DNA of 15,571 nucleotides from contig MU631421.1 in NCBI GenBank assembly GCA_026770615.1, positions 176,636 to 192,206 on the forward strand, written 5' to 3'. The translations under genes were made by a program, and so were the position numbers. This DNA comes from Pavlovales sp. CCMP2436. Lineage: Eukaryota > Haptophyta > Pavlovophyceae > Pavlovales. The number at the start of each line of letters is the position of its first letter. Position 1 is the stretch's first letter. The notes under the pieces are model-generated. The model did no database searches. It was given only the letters and a program-made list of their open reading frames with translations, and was not told where the DNA came from. This document shows positions 8,020-15,354 of the stretch, one piece after another.

Positions 8020-8299
8020 AAAAGAAATATTTTTATTAAAATTCAAGTTTGCGCCATGAGCGGTAGTGCATAAGACGTGCTGTTTCTTGACGGTGGTGGA
8101 TTCAACAGCCATATAAATTATAATTAAATGTGAGCCCTATTGCGCAGCAAAAACTCAGTATGTCGTTGGCTTCAGCTCTGGTCATGGCCAGCCAAAAAAT
8201 ATGAATTCTGGGCTTTTAGGTGTCCGGCCGGCAGGCCCCCTCACCGATTTTTTTTAGAATAATTAAGCTCGTTTAAGTCATTTTTAATAATAGTTCTTT

Positions 8300-8396
8300 C
8301 AACGTCCCCCGACTTGCAGTCCGAAGGCGTACGGGCATGACATGGGAGGGTCAGCGCATCAATCGTCTCATGTGCTATCTTACTCCCCGCGTCGTC
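8300..8396 (-). repeat. Right arm of a 97-bp inverted repeat
   Basis: Reverse-complement partner of 7923-8019, separated by 280 bp. Shared blocks include ATGCGCTGACCCT and CATGCCCGTACGCCTTCGG. This orientation would allow a large stem-loop, or represents two element ends facing each other. Confidence 0.85.
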
Positions 8397-8496
8397 TCTC
8401 CGCCACGAACCTTGCTCGTCGTCGCATCGCGCCGCCGCGATCCTGCGCATAATTACAACGAAACATACACGCAAAAATCCTTCGTATAGCCTGAAC

Positions 8497-8538
8497 CGTG
8501 CTATGCTGTACCCGCAAAAACGGGTACAGCCTAGCACG
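8497..8538. repeat. 18-bp-arm hairpin
   Basis: CGTGCTATGCTGTACCCG (8497-8514), loop CAAAAA, then CGGGTACAGCCTAGCACG (8521-8538). One mismatch in 18 pairs. It lies at the border between the viral block and the T/G-rich stretch, so it may mark the element's end or a transcription terminator. Confidence 0.85.
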
Positions 8539-8539
8539 T

Positions 8540-9360
8540 GGCTTGGTGTGTGTATGCTATCCTATTCCTTGTCTTAGGAAGGGTGCCGCCTCGCGTTGTC
8601 TAGGCGGCGGCCTTGCCCTGTGTGTTTCGGCTGGTTTTTGTTCTAGTGTTTTGGTGCTTGATCGTGTTGTCCTCTTTTGGCTGGGCGTTGGAGATGCTTC
8701 GCTTTTCCGTTTGTTATTCGTGGCTCCTTGCGTTATGGGTTTTTGGACTTGTTGTTTTCTCCTTTGAGGTTTTGGTTCCGTGGTAGTTTTTGTTTCTAAC
8801 TCTACATCGGTGTTGTTTCCTGTGTGGTTGTCTTCTGTTTAATGCTGTTGTTCTAGCTCTGCGTGTGGTCTCTTCACCTTTTGCTTCTCGTGTTCCTTTT
8901 AGGGGTAGACGCTTGCTCTCCTTTGGTTTTTGTGTGTGTTCCCTATTCCTAGACATTTTTTGCTGTTCTCAGATTTGTTCTCAAATATTTTCTCTCCTGT
9001 TAAGTGACTTGTGTTTCGTTCGGAGGGGGTTGTAGGTACATTTGGCGTTTTGGCAGGGGTTTGAGTGTGTTCTTGTTATGGTTCGGGAGTGCTGTTGTCG
9101 TTCGTTGTGGGGAGCAGGCTTGGTGGGTGTAGGCCTGCTCGTATCATCATTTCTCTATTTTTGGGATCGTAATAGTCTTGCACTGTCTCATACATCTCTT
9201 TTTCTAACTGTTCTTGTGTCTTGTCCTGTATTCTTCTTTCCATTTGGGGTACCTGATTTGTGGTGTTCTATTCCGGTGAAGAGTGGTCCTTTCCGTCTCG
9301 TTGGTTTTGGTTGTAATCGTGAGTTTTGTTTAGTTCTTTCCATTTAGTTTATAGTTTATA
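8540..9360. other. T/G-skewed stretch with no supported gene
   Basis: The plus strand is strongly T- and G-rich over about 800 bp, unlike both neighbours. ORFs here (for example 8498-8767, 8790-9035, 9042-9347 on plus and 8714-8956 on minus) have compositions that follow directly from the skew: Leu/Phe/Cys/Val on plus, Lys/Arg/Thr on minus. None shows domain-like features. There is a small GCCGCCT/AGGCGGC hairpin at 8585-8608. It could be untranslated transposon sequence or an intron-like or transcribed strand-biased region. Confidence 0.5.
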
Positions 9361-9589
9361 GTTCCCGCCGTGGTCATTGTGGAATGGGCGTGGCGCTCCG
9401 AACTTTGGTAAAATGCGAAGCTCCCGTTTCGAGGCATCGAGCAACCCGTGCTGCGCTCACGCTCGTGGCGAACGTAGATGCGGTGAGGGGCGTGGCTACC
9501 ATCAGCCGTCCGCTGGAGATCCTGCGTGCGCCCCGCGTCCGTTCTACGCGTCCGCGCCCTTGGCCACGCACTCGGGTCTGAATTTACAC
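9361..9589. other. GC-rich stretch without a supported gene
   Basis: Composition returns to GC-rich. Several frames are open for 65-80 codons on both strands, but none has a recognisable motif. It may hold a gene relic. Confidence 0.35.
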
Positions 9590-9656
9590 CCAAGTATTCT
9601 CGGCCTGTAACCCAAGTATTTTGATTTCAACTTGGGTTCTGGCCGAAAATACTTGG
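9590..9656. repeat. Nested palindromes built on CCAAGTATT
   Basis: The outer arms CCAAGTATTCTCGGCC (9590-9605) and GGCCGAAAATACTTGG (9641-9656) pair at 15 of 16 positions. Inside them, AACCCAAGT (9609-9617) and ACTTGGGTT (9630-9638) pair perfectly. Both arms carry the same CCAAGT core, so the 67-bp element is an inverted repeat of a direct repeat. It could be a small foldback MITE or a cis-element upstream of the transposase relic. Confidence 0.85.
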
Positions 9657-9693
9657 CCTAGTATTTGGCGAGCGCGCTGGCGAGGGCGCGAAG

Positions 9694-9921
9694 ATGGGGC
9701 TGTTCGGATGGTTCTACGGCGGCGGGGATTGCGGCGGCGGGGAGGGCGGCGAGGACCAGGGCGGCGAGGAGGGCGGCGATGATGGCCCGGGGTTTGGCGC
9801 TCCCAGCAACGAGGGGCCCGTCATCCCATTCGGGCGCCAGCTGCCGGACGAGACTGAGCTGCTGTCGCATCTGCATGCCCTTGGCAGTGGAGGCATCAAC
9901 CACACGCTCCATTCCGCAAGA
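9694..9921 (+). CDS. Possible N-terminal Gly/Asp/Glu-rich segment of the transposase relic
   Basis: ATG 9694 opens a frame with an acidic, glycine-rich start (MGLFGWFYGGGDCGGG) followed by a plausible segment VIPFGRQLPDETELLSHLH near residues 43-61. After about 9890 this frame becomes low-complexity, while the transposase frame starts to look coding in the adjacent frame at ATG 9921. An indel may join the two. Alternatively this is a coincidental GC-rich ORF, since the minus strand is also open here. Confidence 0.3.
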
Positions 9922-10439
9922 TGGAGCCGGGGTTGGAAGCCGGCGGCGGCGGTGACAGTGGCACCGATGGTGGCAGTGGCAGCGATGTCGACGGAGGTGG
10001 GGGTTGGGATAACGACTACGAGTAGGGGCACACGTGGCCTGATCACCAGGGGGGGAGCAGGGGGGGGGAGCGGCGGCGGCGGCGGAGGAGCAGGGACGGG
10101 GGCCACATTAAAGGGGCGCACGACCACAAGTGGTTGGAGCGGGAGCGGCTCCCCGGCACAACCACGCCCGGGGAAATGAGCTCTTACGCCGGGGCCTACG
10201 AGGGCGCCGATTGGGCGCTCAATTACGGTGGGCAGAACGACTGCACGGTACCGCGCTGCTTGGGGTGCATCTACCACAAGGACTGCCCTGCTCGCGTGCG
10301 CTACGTCTGTGAGGCAGTCGGCTTGGAGTGGGTGTTGTCAGTCGGCCCGGAGCCCCACGCGCAGACACCGCGCGAGAGATACGAGGGCAAGGGCCTCAGC
10401 GCGGAGTTTAAGGACGAGATCGACGCGATGCTGCAGCAG

Positions 10440-10556
10440 GTGCTAGTTCGATGCTTGCCATCGCTGCGCGTTCACCAGTCTTTGCGTGATGCCCAGTGTT
10501 TGTTCATCTAACCTCCATGTCCTAATCTCTTCCCAATCTCTCTCCATGTCCCGCAG
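10440..10556 (+). other. Intron A of the transposase relic
   Basis: Donor CAG|GTGCTAG, acceptor TCCCGCAG, phase 0. A pyrimidine-rich tract precedes the acceptor. Confidence 0.6.
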
Positions 10557-10676
10557 GGCAAAGGACCCGAATACACCTACACCGCGCTCGCGACGACTTA
10601 CGGCCCAAACAGCCTGAAGAGCAACCCGGGCAAGTTCTCGCGCGTGCCCACGAAGTCCAAAATCAAGGCGTACCAG

Positions 10677-10776
10677 GTAAGGCTGGTCGCGTCCCACGCC
10701 CCATCCCCCTTCCCCGGGCCCCCACCTCCCCCCCCCTCCAACCCCCCTTCCCACTAATGACCCCATTTTTTCATAG
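10677..10776 (+). other. Intron B of the transposase relic, at the site of the missing core
   Basis: Donor CAG|GTAAGG, C-rich body, acceptor TTTTTTCATAG, phase 0. The protein jumps here from an N-terminal DNA-binding-like part to the post-catalytic TQNGIE motif. Confidence 0.65.
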
Positions 10777-10946
10777 GTGTGGGACAAGGCTCTCGTCGAG
10801 CCAGCGTTTGCCAAGAGGTTCGAGGCTACCTACTTCGAGGGACCATGGGGCAACTGGCACCTCTCGGTCTCTGGTATTCCCGGCGTGATGCCCACCCAGA
10901 ACGGCATCGAAGCCGGTCACAAGGTCCAGAAAGTCATCCTCTCTGT

Positions 10947-11042
10947 GTGAGTTTTCGGGTTGGGTCTACTATTAGGGTGTCCTGGGGCTTCGGCGAGGGG
11001 TGGACTCACGCTGCCCACTGTACACCTGTGCCACTGCCTCAG
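10947..11042 (+). other. Intron C of the transposase relic
   Basis: Donor TCTGT|GTGAGT, acceptor ACTGCCTCAG, phase 2. It restores the frame to VDRLRAATPTF. Confidence 0.6.
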
Positions 11043-11260
11043 GGATAGGCTGCGTGCTGCCACACCGACCTTCCTCAATTCGAGCGCCCCCAAGATGCTC
11101 GCGCAGACTGGCAAGAAGGCGCCCTTGACGAGCGAGAACGTCACGTACAGTGGGCACGGGCCGTTCGCCATCGAGGTTGCTCTCAAAGCAAAGAGGCTAC
11201 TCTTAGTAGCGGAGCCGCACTACGAGCTGCCGGAGGAGGAGATAGATAGCTCGCATTATG

Positions 11261-11673
11261 GTTAGATATTATTTTTACAAGGGCTAGATATTATTTTTAC
11301 AGGGGGGGGGGTGGGGGGTTACTGGGGCTAGTGTTTATTATTATTTATGATGATGATGATGATGATGATAATGGCTCGATGGCTAGGGGTAGTGCTGTTA
11401 TTGTTTATTATATTATTTTAGGAGATGCGGCGGCTAGGGCTAGTTGTTGATATTAATTCTAATATTAATATTATAATGTTCTGTGTCTTCTTCTTCTTCT
11501 TATGAATAATATCACGATTAATATTAATATTATTACTACGTTTTTGTTGTTGATATTATTACAGGGGGTACTTTGACCGTGCTAGGGTCCGTTGTTATTA
11601 TTATATTATTATTCCTCTACTTAACCCTAGTCCGACCGTGTCTCATTTTGAATTTTTTTGTATTTCTGTGAAG
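11261..11673 (+). other. Intron D of the transposase relic (413 bp, microsatellite-rich)
   Basis: Donor TATG|GTTAGA, acceptor TTTCTGTGAAG, phase 1. The intron is AT-rich with a (TGA)n tract at 11348-11369, repeated GCTAGATATTATTTTTACA units, GGGGTGGGG, and many TTA/AAT runs. It is much longer than the other introns here. Confidence 0.5.
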
Positions 11674-11789
11674 GTGAGCGGCACTTCATCATCAACACCG
11701 GCTCAGGCGCAGACTGCATCGGCAACGTGACGCGCAAGCGCGCCAAGGCCTTCATGCAGACGTAGACGGGCACGCTCAAGCCCTCGAAG

Positions 11790-11864
11790 GTAACTATACC
11801 CCCAGCCCTGGCCCCACCCCTAAAAAGCTTCAATATGAGCCAACCATCCCCCCCCCTTAAACAG
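11790..11864 (+). other. Intron E of the transposase relic
   Basis: Donor AAG|GTAACT, C-rich tract, acceptor TTAAACAG, phase 0. Confidence 0.6.
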
Positions 11865-11957
11865 GCAGCATGCCGCGGGGACATAGACGCGCTGGAGAAG
11901 GTTCTCAAGAAGTCGCACAGCTGCCACCTCGTTACCGCGCAGCCCGTCGAGCTCAAG

Positions 11958-12142
11958 GCAATAGCGATAAATACTGATTGTTATCATTATTATCATTGTA
12001 GTTGTTATTATTTGTTGCTATTATTTGTTGTTATTGTTATTGTTGTTTTTTTGTTATTATTATTGTTGTTGTTGTTGTTGTTGGTGGTGGTGTTGTTATT
12101 ATTATTATTATTATTATTGTTATAAATAATTTATTATTAAAG
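11958..12142 (+). other. GC-AG intron F of the transposase relic
   Basis: The coding frame ends CTC AAG and resumes at CAT GCC AAC with phase 0 if the donor is AAG|GCAATA (GC instead of GT) and the acceptor is TTAAAG. The body is almost entirely TTA/TTG triplet runs on the plus strand. The uninterrupted frames here encode only Leu/Val/Ile strings and are not real protein. Confidence 0.5.
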
Positions 12143-12507
12143 CATGCCAACCCGTTTCTGCGGACGATCGCAAAGCTGAACGGCATCGGCGCAGATAGCA
12201 GTGACGAGGATGCCGACGAGCCGCTTCCGTCGTGGAAATTCACGTGCTCCTGCGGCCACTTCTGGCATAACGGCAACCTCTGCTCGCACATCGGCGCAGT
12301 CGCGGACACCGTTGGAGCGATCGACCTCGCCGTCCTCGTCAAGAAGCTCACCGGGCGAAAGCTGCCGGAGCGCCCCAAGAAGAACCTCGGCGGCCCCCTC
12401 GACCGGGTTAAATCCACCGCCGCCGAGAAGTACGCCTCGCCCGAGTGATTCGAAGCGCACATCGAGAAGAAAGGCGCAATGTGCGTGCACAAGCACCGCA
12501 CGGCCAG

Positions 12508-12632
12508 GTGACTCCCAACCCCCGTATTTAACCCCCCCCCCTCCTCCTCCCCAGCCCTCCCAGGTATCTGACTGTCTCCCCCCCAGCTCCCCAGGTATCT
12601 GACTGTCTGCCCCCCCCCCACCCCACGGCCAG
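12508..12632 (+). other. Intron G of the transposase relic with an internal 31-bp repeat
   Basis: Donor GCCAG|GTGACT and acceptor ACGGCCAG, phase 2. CACGGCCAG occurs at both the exon end and the acceptor. Inside, CCAGGTATCTGACTGTCT is repeated at 12560-12577 and 12591-12608 within C-rich sequence. Confidence 0.6.
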
Positions 12633-12843
12633 GCTCTTTGGCGAGACCGGGAAGGTGTACGTTGGCAAGGTGATGAGCTACCGCGAGCTCAATGGAAAGG
12701 GCCTCAAGAAGCACGGCCTGTGGGAGATCCGCTACGAAGACGACAGTGACCCGGAGGACGACAAGGAGGAGCTCACGCTGCAGGAGCTCTGCGCAGCCCT
12801 CTCGTACGCCAGCGACCTCGGGATGAGGGGCGCCGCTGCTTAG

Positions 12844-13383
12844 GACCTGGCACAGCGAGTAATCTAGTCAAATTGTGTCGCTACGCTAAGGCCACGTGCT
12901 AGCTGTATTGGTAGCTTCAGTCCGCTGGCTGTGAGTCAAGTTCAACACTTTATCACACTTCATGCTTGTAGGCTGCACTTGGCCTACGGCTACTTAGCGG
13001 CCTATCGGGCCTAGCGCTAGGTAATGGACCTCTGACACCGAAGTGGAGGCTGCAGCGTCAGCCTCGCGTGCAGCATGCGCAACAATCTGTCTCCTGCAGC
13101 GCGCGCAACCCAGCATGGGTCGTCTGTACTCCTCGGAGCAGCTGACGCGCTGCAGCCAGCCGCGCGCGCAGCGTCTTGGGCCTCGCGAGACGGTCTCCCG
13201 GCCAGCCTCCTCGCCCGCCTTTCGCGTCGGCCCTGCGACGTGAGCTGCTGCGTGCGATCAACCCTGTCGCCCCCCCTCGTTCGGCCCCGCCACCGCGTAG
13301 GCGCTGCTCTGCGCTGAGCTCAGGTGCAAGAGGGGCAGGTGCAAGAGGGGCAACGCAGCTCAGACCACCATCTTAGCCGCTGT
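12844..13383. other. Intergenic stretch, no supported gene
   Basis: Between the transposase relic and the minus-strand gene. ORFs of 60-80 codons on both strands reflect high GC only. It holds a perfect two-copy 15-bp repeat (13321-13350) just past the 3' end of the membrane-protein gene. Confidence 0.45.
13321..13350 (+). repeat. 15-bp tandem duplication (CAGGTGCAAGAGGGG x2)
   Basis: 13321-13335 and 13336-13350 are identical, about 33 bp downstream of the stop of the minus-strand gene. Confidence 0.9.
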
Positions 13384-14263
13384 CTACCAGACAGGATACG
13401 AGTCGGAGTCGGGCACGACGGCCAAGAGCAGCTTCTGCACGCTACCGTGGAGCGGGAGCGCAGTCGGTCCAGAGCGAACTGCCGCCGCCGTCGCGGCAAC
13501 TGCGAGGCCCACGACGAGCAGGATGGAGCCGGCGCCCATCGAGAGGTCGCTCGACTTGCGGCCGGCCGACTGGACTGTGCTGAGTATGCGGCCCTGTGAA
13601 GCAGTGTTGTCGGCCATATCGTCGTCGCCAACCAGGTCCTCCTCATCCCCCTCGAAATCACCGGCAACGGCGCTCGAGCTTTCCACCAGGCCGGGCAGGG
13701 CCGCCTGGGTGGTGGCCAGGAAGTCGGGCGCGAGGATGAGCGTGCACTGGACGTGCGGGTGTGCGCTGCTGATCGTGAACTCGTCCTTGGACGGCTGCAC
13801 CACGAGCTCGACCTCGGTCGCTTCATTCACGCGGAATGTGCCAGTGAGGTCATCGTTCGCCTCGTATCCATCCAGGTCGAAATGGCGGCCGAGCACGTTG
13901 ACCTTGCCGTGGAGGATCTGCATATGCAGGCCGTGCGGCGCGTCGAAGCGCGCGTCCCGCACATTGATCGGCGCCGGCGAGGACATGGCGATCACAAGCT
14001 CGGTCACAACAATCTTTACCGACTGGCTCACGAAGATGAAGATGCCGTCGGTGGGCTCGATCGTGAGCGTCTTGGCGGCGAGAACAAAGTCGAACGGCAC
14101 GAGCAATTCGTCGTCGTACGAGGGGCACGCGATGGAGATCGTCGTGTCGATGGTGCCAACGATGTCGGGCTTGGAGCGCGGGTCGAGGCTGATCTAGCGC
14201 ACGTTGTTACTCGCGTCTAGAGCGAGGGCGCCGCTGATGCAGGGGATTGCAATCCCATGGGAG
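13384..14263 (-). pseudogene. Predicted type I membrane protein with an in-frame stop
   Basis: On the minus strand, coding-like GC-rich sequence runs from about 14263 to TAG at 13384-13386. It is interrupted by an in-frame TAG at 14194-14196, so the uninterrupted part is 269 codons from 14193. Upstream of the stop the same frame still looks coding (IAIPCISGALALDASNNVR), so a CAG-to-TAG change is likely. The protein has a long beta-strand-like N-terminal part, an acidic stretch (FEGDEEDLVGDDDMAD), one hydrophobic helix (GAGSILLVVGLAVAATAAAV, about residues 224-243 of the 269) and a 30-residue tail. This suggests an outside or luminal domain anchored by a C-terminal helix. No ATG is visible near the start, so a 5' exon or the true N-terminus is missing and the zinc-finger gene lies directly upstream. 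Family not recognised. Confidence 0.5.
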
Positions 14264-14309
14264 TTACGACCTCTGGCTGTGCGTGCGCTTGTGCTTGTTC
14301 AGGGTGCTC

Positions 14310-15010
14310 ACCTGAGCGGCCTTGAAGTCATAGCCCGGCTCGTCGCACGCGAACGGCCGCTCGCCGCTGTGCGTGCGCTTGTGCGTCGCGAGGTTGCCCG
14401 CGGTAGTGGCGCTGTAGCCGCAGCCCGGCTCGTCGCACGCGTACGGCCGCTCGCCATTGTGCGTGCGCTTGTGCCTCGTGAAGTGGCTCGCGGTAGTGGC
14501 GCTGTAGCCGCAGCCGGGCTCGTCGCACGCGTACGGCCGCTCGCCGCTGTGCGTGCGCTTGTGCGTCGCGAGGTGGCTCGCGGTAGTGGCGCTGTGGCTC
14601 GTGGTAGTGGCGCTGTAGCCGCAGCCGGGCTCGTCGCACGCGAACGGCCGCTCACCACTGTGCGTGCGCTTGTGCGTCGTGAGGTGGCCCGGCTGAGAGG
14701 TCCTGAACTCGCAGCCCGGATCGTTGCACGAGAACGGCCGCTCGCCGCTGTGCGTGCGCTTGTGCGCCTTGAGAATGCTCGCAGTAGTGGCGCTATATTC
14801 GCAGCCCGGCTCGTCGCACACGTATGGCCGCTCACCGCTGTGCAGCGCTTGTGTGTCGTATGTCGTGAGCCAGCCCGGAATAGTGACCCTGAACTCGCAG
14901 CCCGGCTCGTCGCACGAGAACGGCCGCTCGCCGCTGTGCGTGCGCTTGTGCACCGTGAGCCTGCTCGCATCTATAGCCCTGTACTCGCAGCCCGGCTCGT
15001 TGCACGGGAA
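14310..15010 (-). repeat. About 84-bp tandem coding repeats of the zinc-finger array
   Basis: The block GCTCGTCGCACGCG(A/T)ACGGCCGCTC recurs roughly every 84 bp on the plus strand (105 bp at the expanded unit 8). The high similarity between units 8, 9 and 10 (all GYSATTA-type) points to recent unit duplication or conversion. Confidence 0.85.
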
Positions 15011-15014
15011 GGGC

Positions 15015-15052
15015 CGCTCGCCGCTGTAAGTGCCGCTCGCCGCTGTAAGTGC
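15015..15052. repeat. Perfect 19-bp tandem duplication at the zinc-finger frame break
   Basis: CGCTCGCCGCTGTAAGTGC occurs at 15015-15033 and 15034-15052. Nineteen is not a multiple of three, so the duplication shifts the frame between fingers 3 and 4. Confidence 0.9.
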
Positions 15053-15078
15053 CTCACGGTGCGCTTGTGCACCGTGAG
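15053..15078. repeat. Perfect 10-bp inverted repeat adjoining the duplication
   Basis: CTCACGGTGC (15053-15062), spacer GCTTGT, GCACCGTGAG (15069-15078). It directly abuts the 19-bp duplication. Confidence 0.9.
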
Positions 15079-15354
15079 GGTGCCCACCTCGGAAGCCCGG
15101 TACTCGCACCCGGGCTCGTCGCACGCGAACGGCCGCTCGCCGCTGCGCGTGCGCTTGTGCCGCTTGAGGTGGCCCGCAGTAGTCGTCGCACGCTCGTTGC
15201 TGTGCGTGCGCTTGTGCCGCCTGAACGTGCCCATACAACCCATGCGATAGTCGCAGCCCGGCGCGTCGCACCGGTACACCGGCTCATTTGACCGCTCGTC
15301 TTCCTCCCTCACGTTGGACGGAGGAAAGGAGGCCATCCTGCGTTGAAGGGTCAT

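Larger units (their letters stand above)
7695..8496. other. Non-coding right part of the viral block
   Basis: Apart from the imperfect hairpin and the long inverted repeat described separately, I see no supported gene. Short frames on the minus strand (7776-8006 and 8241-8537) owe their length to the inverted-repeat arms and have no recognisable features. Confidence 0.5.
3735..8540. mobile_element. Decayed endogenous polinton-like virus (PLV) / virophage-type element
   Basis: This block is AT-richer than its GC-rich host flanks. It contains a packaging ATPase of the A32/FtsK-like type typical of PLVs, virophages and Polintons. The other ORFs all run on the plus strand, as in compact viral genomes: an acidic ORF at 4176, a small ORF at 5441, Gly/Ser-rich and Pro/Ala-rich ORFs from 5903, and a short ORF ending at 7694. 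Nearly every ORF is frame-broken. I could not identify a major or minor capsid protein, DNA polymerase, protease or integrase, so this is either a fragment or a diverged, eroded copy. The boundaries are inferred only from composition (left) and from the inverted repeat and hairpin near 8300-8540 (right). Terminal repeats pairing the two ends were not found by eye. Confidence 0.6.
9921..12843 (+). pseudogene. MULE/FAR1-like SWIM transposase relic, eight exons, catalytic core missing
   Basis: Exons by matched phase: 9921-10439, 10557-10676, 10777-10946, 11043-11260, 11674-11789, 11865-11957, 12143-12507 and 12633-12843. Exon 1 ends with a Cys/His cluster (CTVPRCLGCIYHKDC, near 10235-10289) that could bind zinc. 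Exon 3 carries MPTQNGIEAGHK, resembling the TNNG(L/I)E motif that follows the DDE core in MULE-type transposases. Exon 7 has a SWIM finger, CSC-x9-CSH (CSCGHFWHNGNLCSH, about 12247-12291). Exon 8 encodes a segment of the type GKVMSYREL...WEIRYEDDSDPEDDKEEL, which may be a small Tudor/chromo-like fold. Between exons 2 and 3 the roughly 200-residue DDE region expected in an intact transposase is absent. In-frame stops occur at 10023-10025 (TAG), 11763-11765 (TAG) and 12446-12448 (TGA). It is clearly a relic or non-autonomous derivative. Confidence 0.65.
14264..15354 (-). pseudogene. C2H2 zinc-finger array protein (about 11 units), frame-broken
   Basis: ATG at 15352-15354; stop TAA at 14264-14266. 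The N-terminal part (MTLQRRMASFPPSNVREE) and units 1-3 are in one frame, units 4-11 in another; the break lies near 15015-15078. Unit pattern is C-x4-C-x12-H-x3-H with linker HSGERP(F/Y), as in Krueppel-type DNA-binding proteins. Degenerate units: 2 lacks its cysteines, 3 ends HKRTV, 5 has a Tyr in place of the first His, 8 has a 7-residue insertion duplicating SATT(T/A)SH, and 11 has Tyr for the second Cys. Units 4, 6, 7, 9 and 10 look intact. If functional it would be a nuclear sequence-specific DNA-binding protein. The break means that only a truncated product, or none, can be made unless the assembly is wrong. Confidence 0.75.

Noticed and set aside
3735..8540. Identifiable capsid, polymerase or integrase gene of the virus
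   Set aside because: I looked in all frames for recognisable motifs and found none I could support. The assignment rests on the ATPase.
8498..9347. Membrane-protein-like ORFs in the T/G-rich stretch
   Set aside because: Their Leu/Phe/Cys/Val content follows from the base skew. There are no starts, motifs or continuity, and the opposite strand is equally open.
12002..12142. Hydrophobic ORF start preceding the SWIM finger
   Set aside because: The Leu/Val/Ile strings are translations of TTA/TTG triplet repeats in an intron.
9500..13050. Terminal inverted repeats bounding the MULE relic
   Set aside because: I compared the flanks, including the CCAAGTATT palindrome on the left, with 12844-13050 and saw no matching inverted copy or 9-bp target duplication.
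14310..15260. CRISPR array
   Set aside because: The regular repeats are about 84-bp coding units of C2H2 fingers with conserved Cys/His codons, not repeat-spacer structure.
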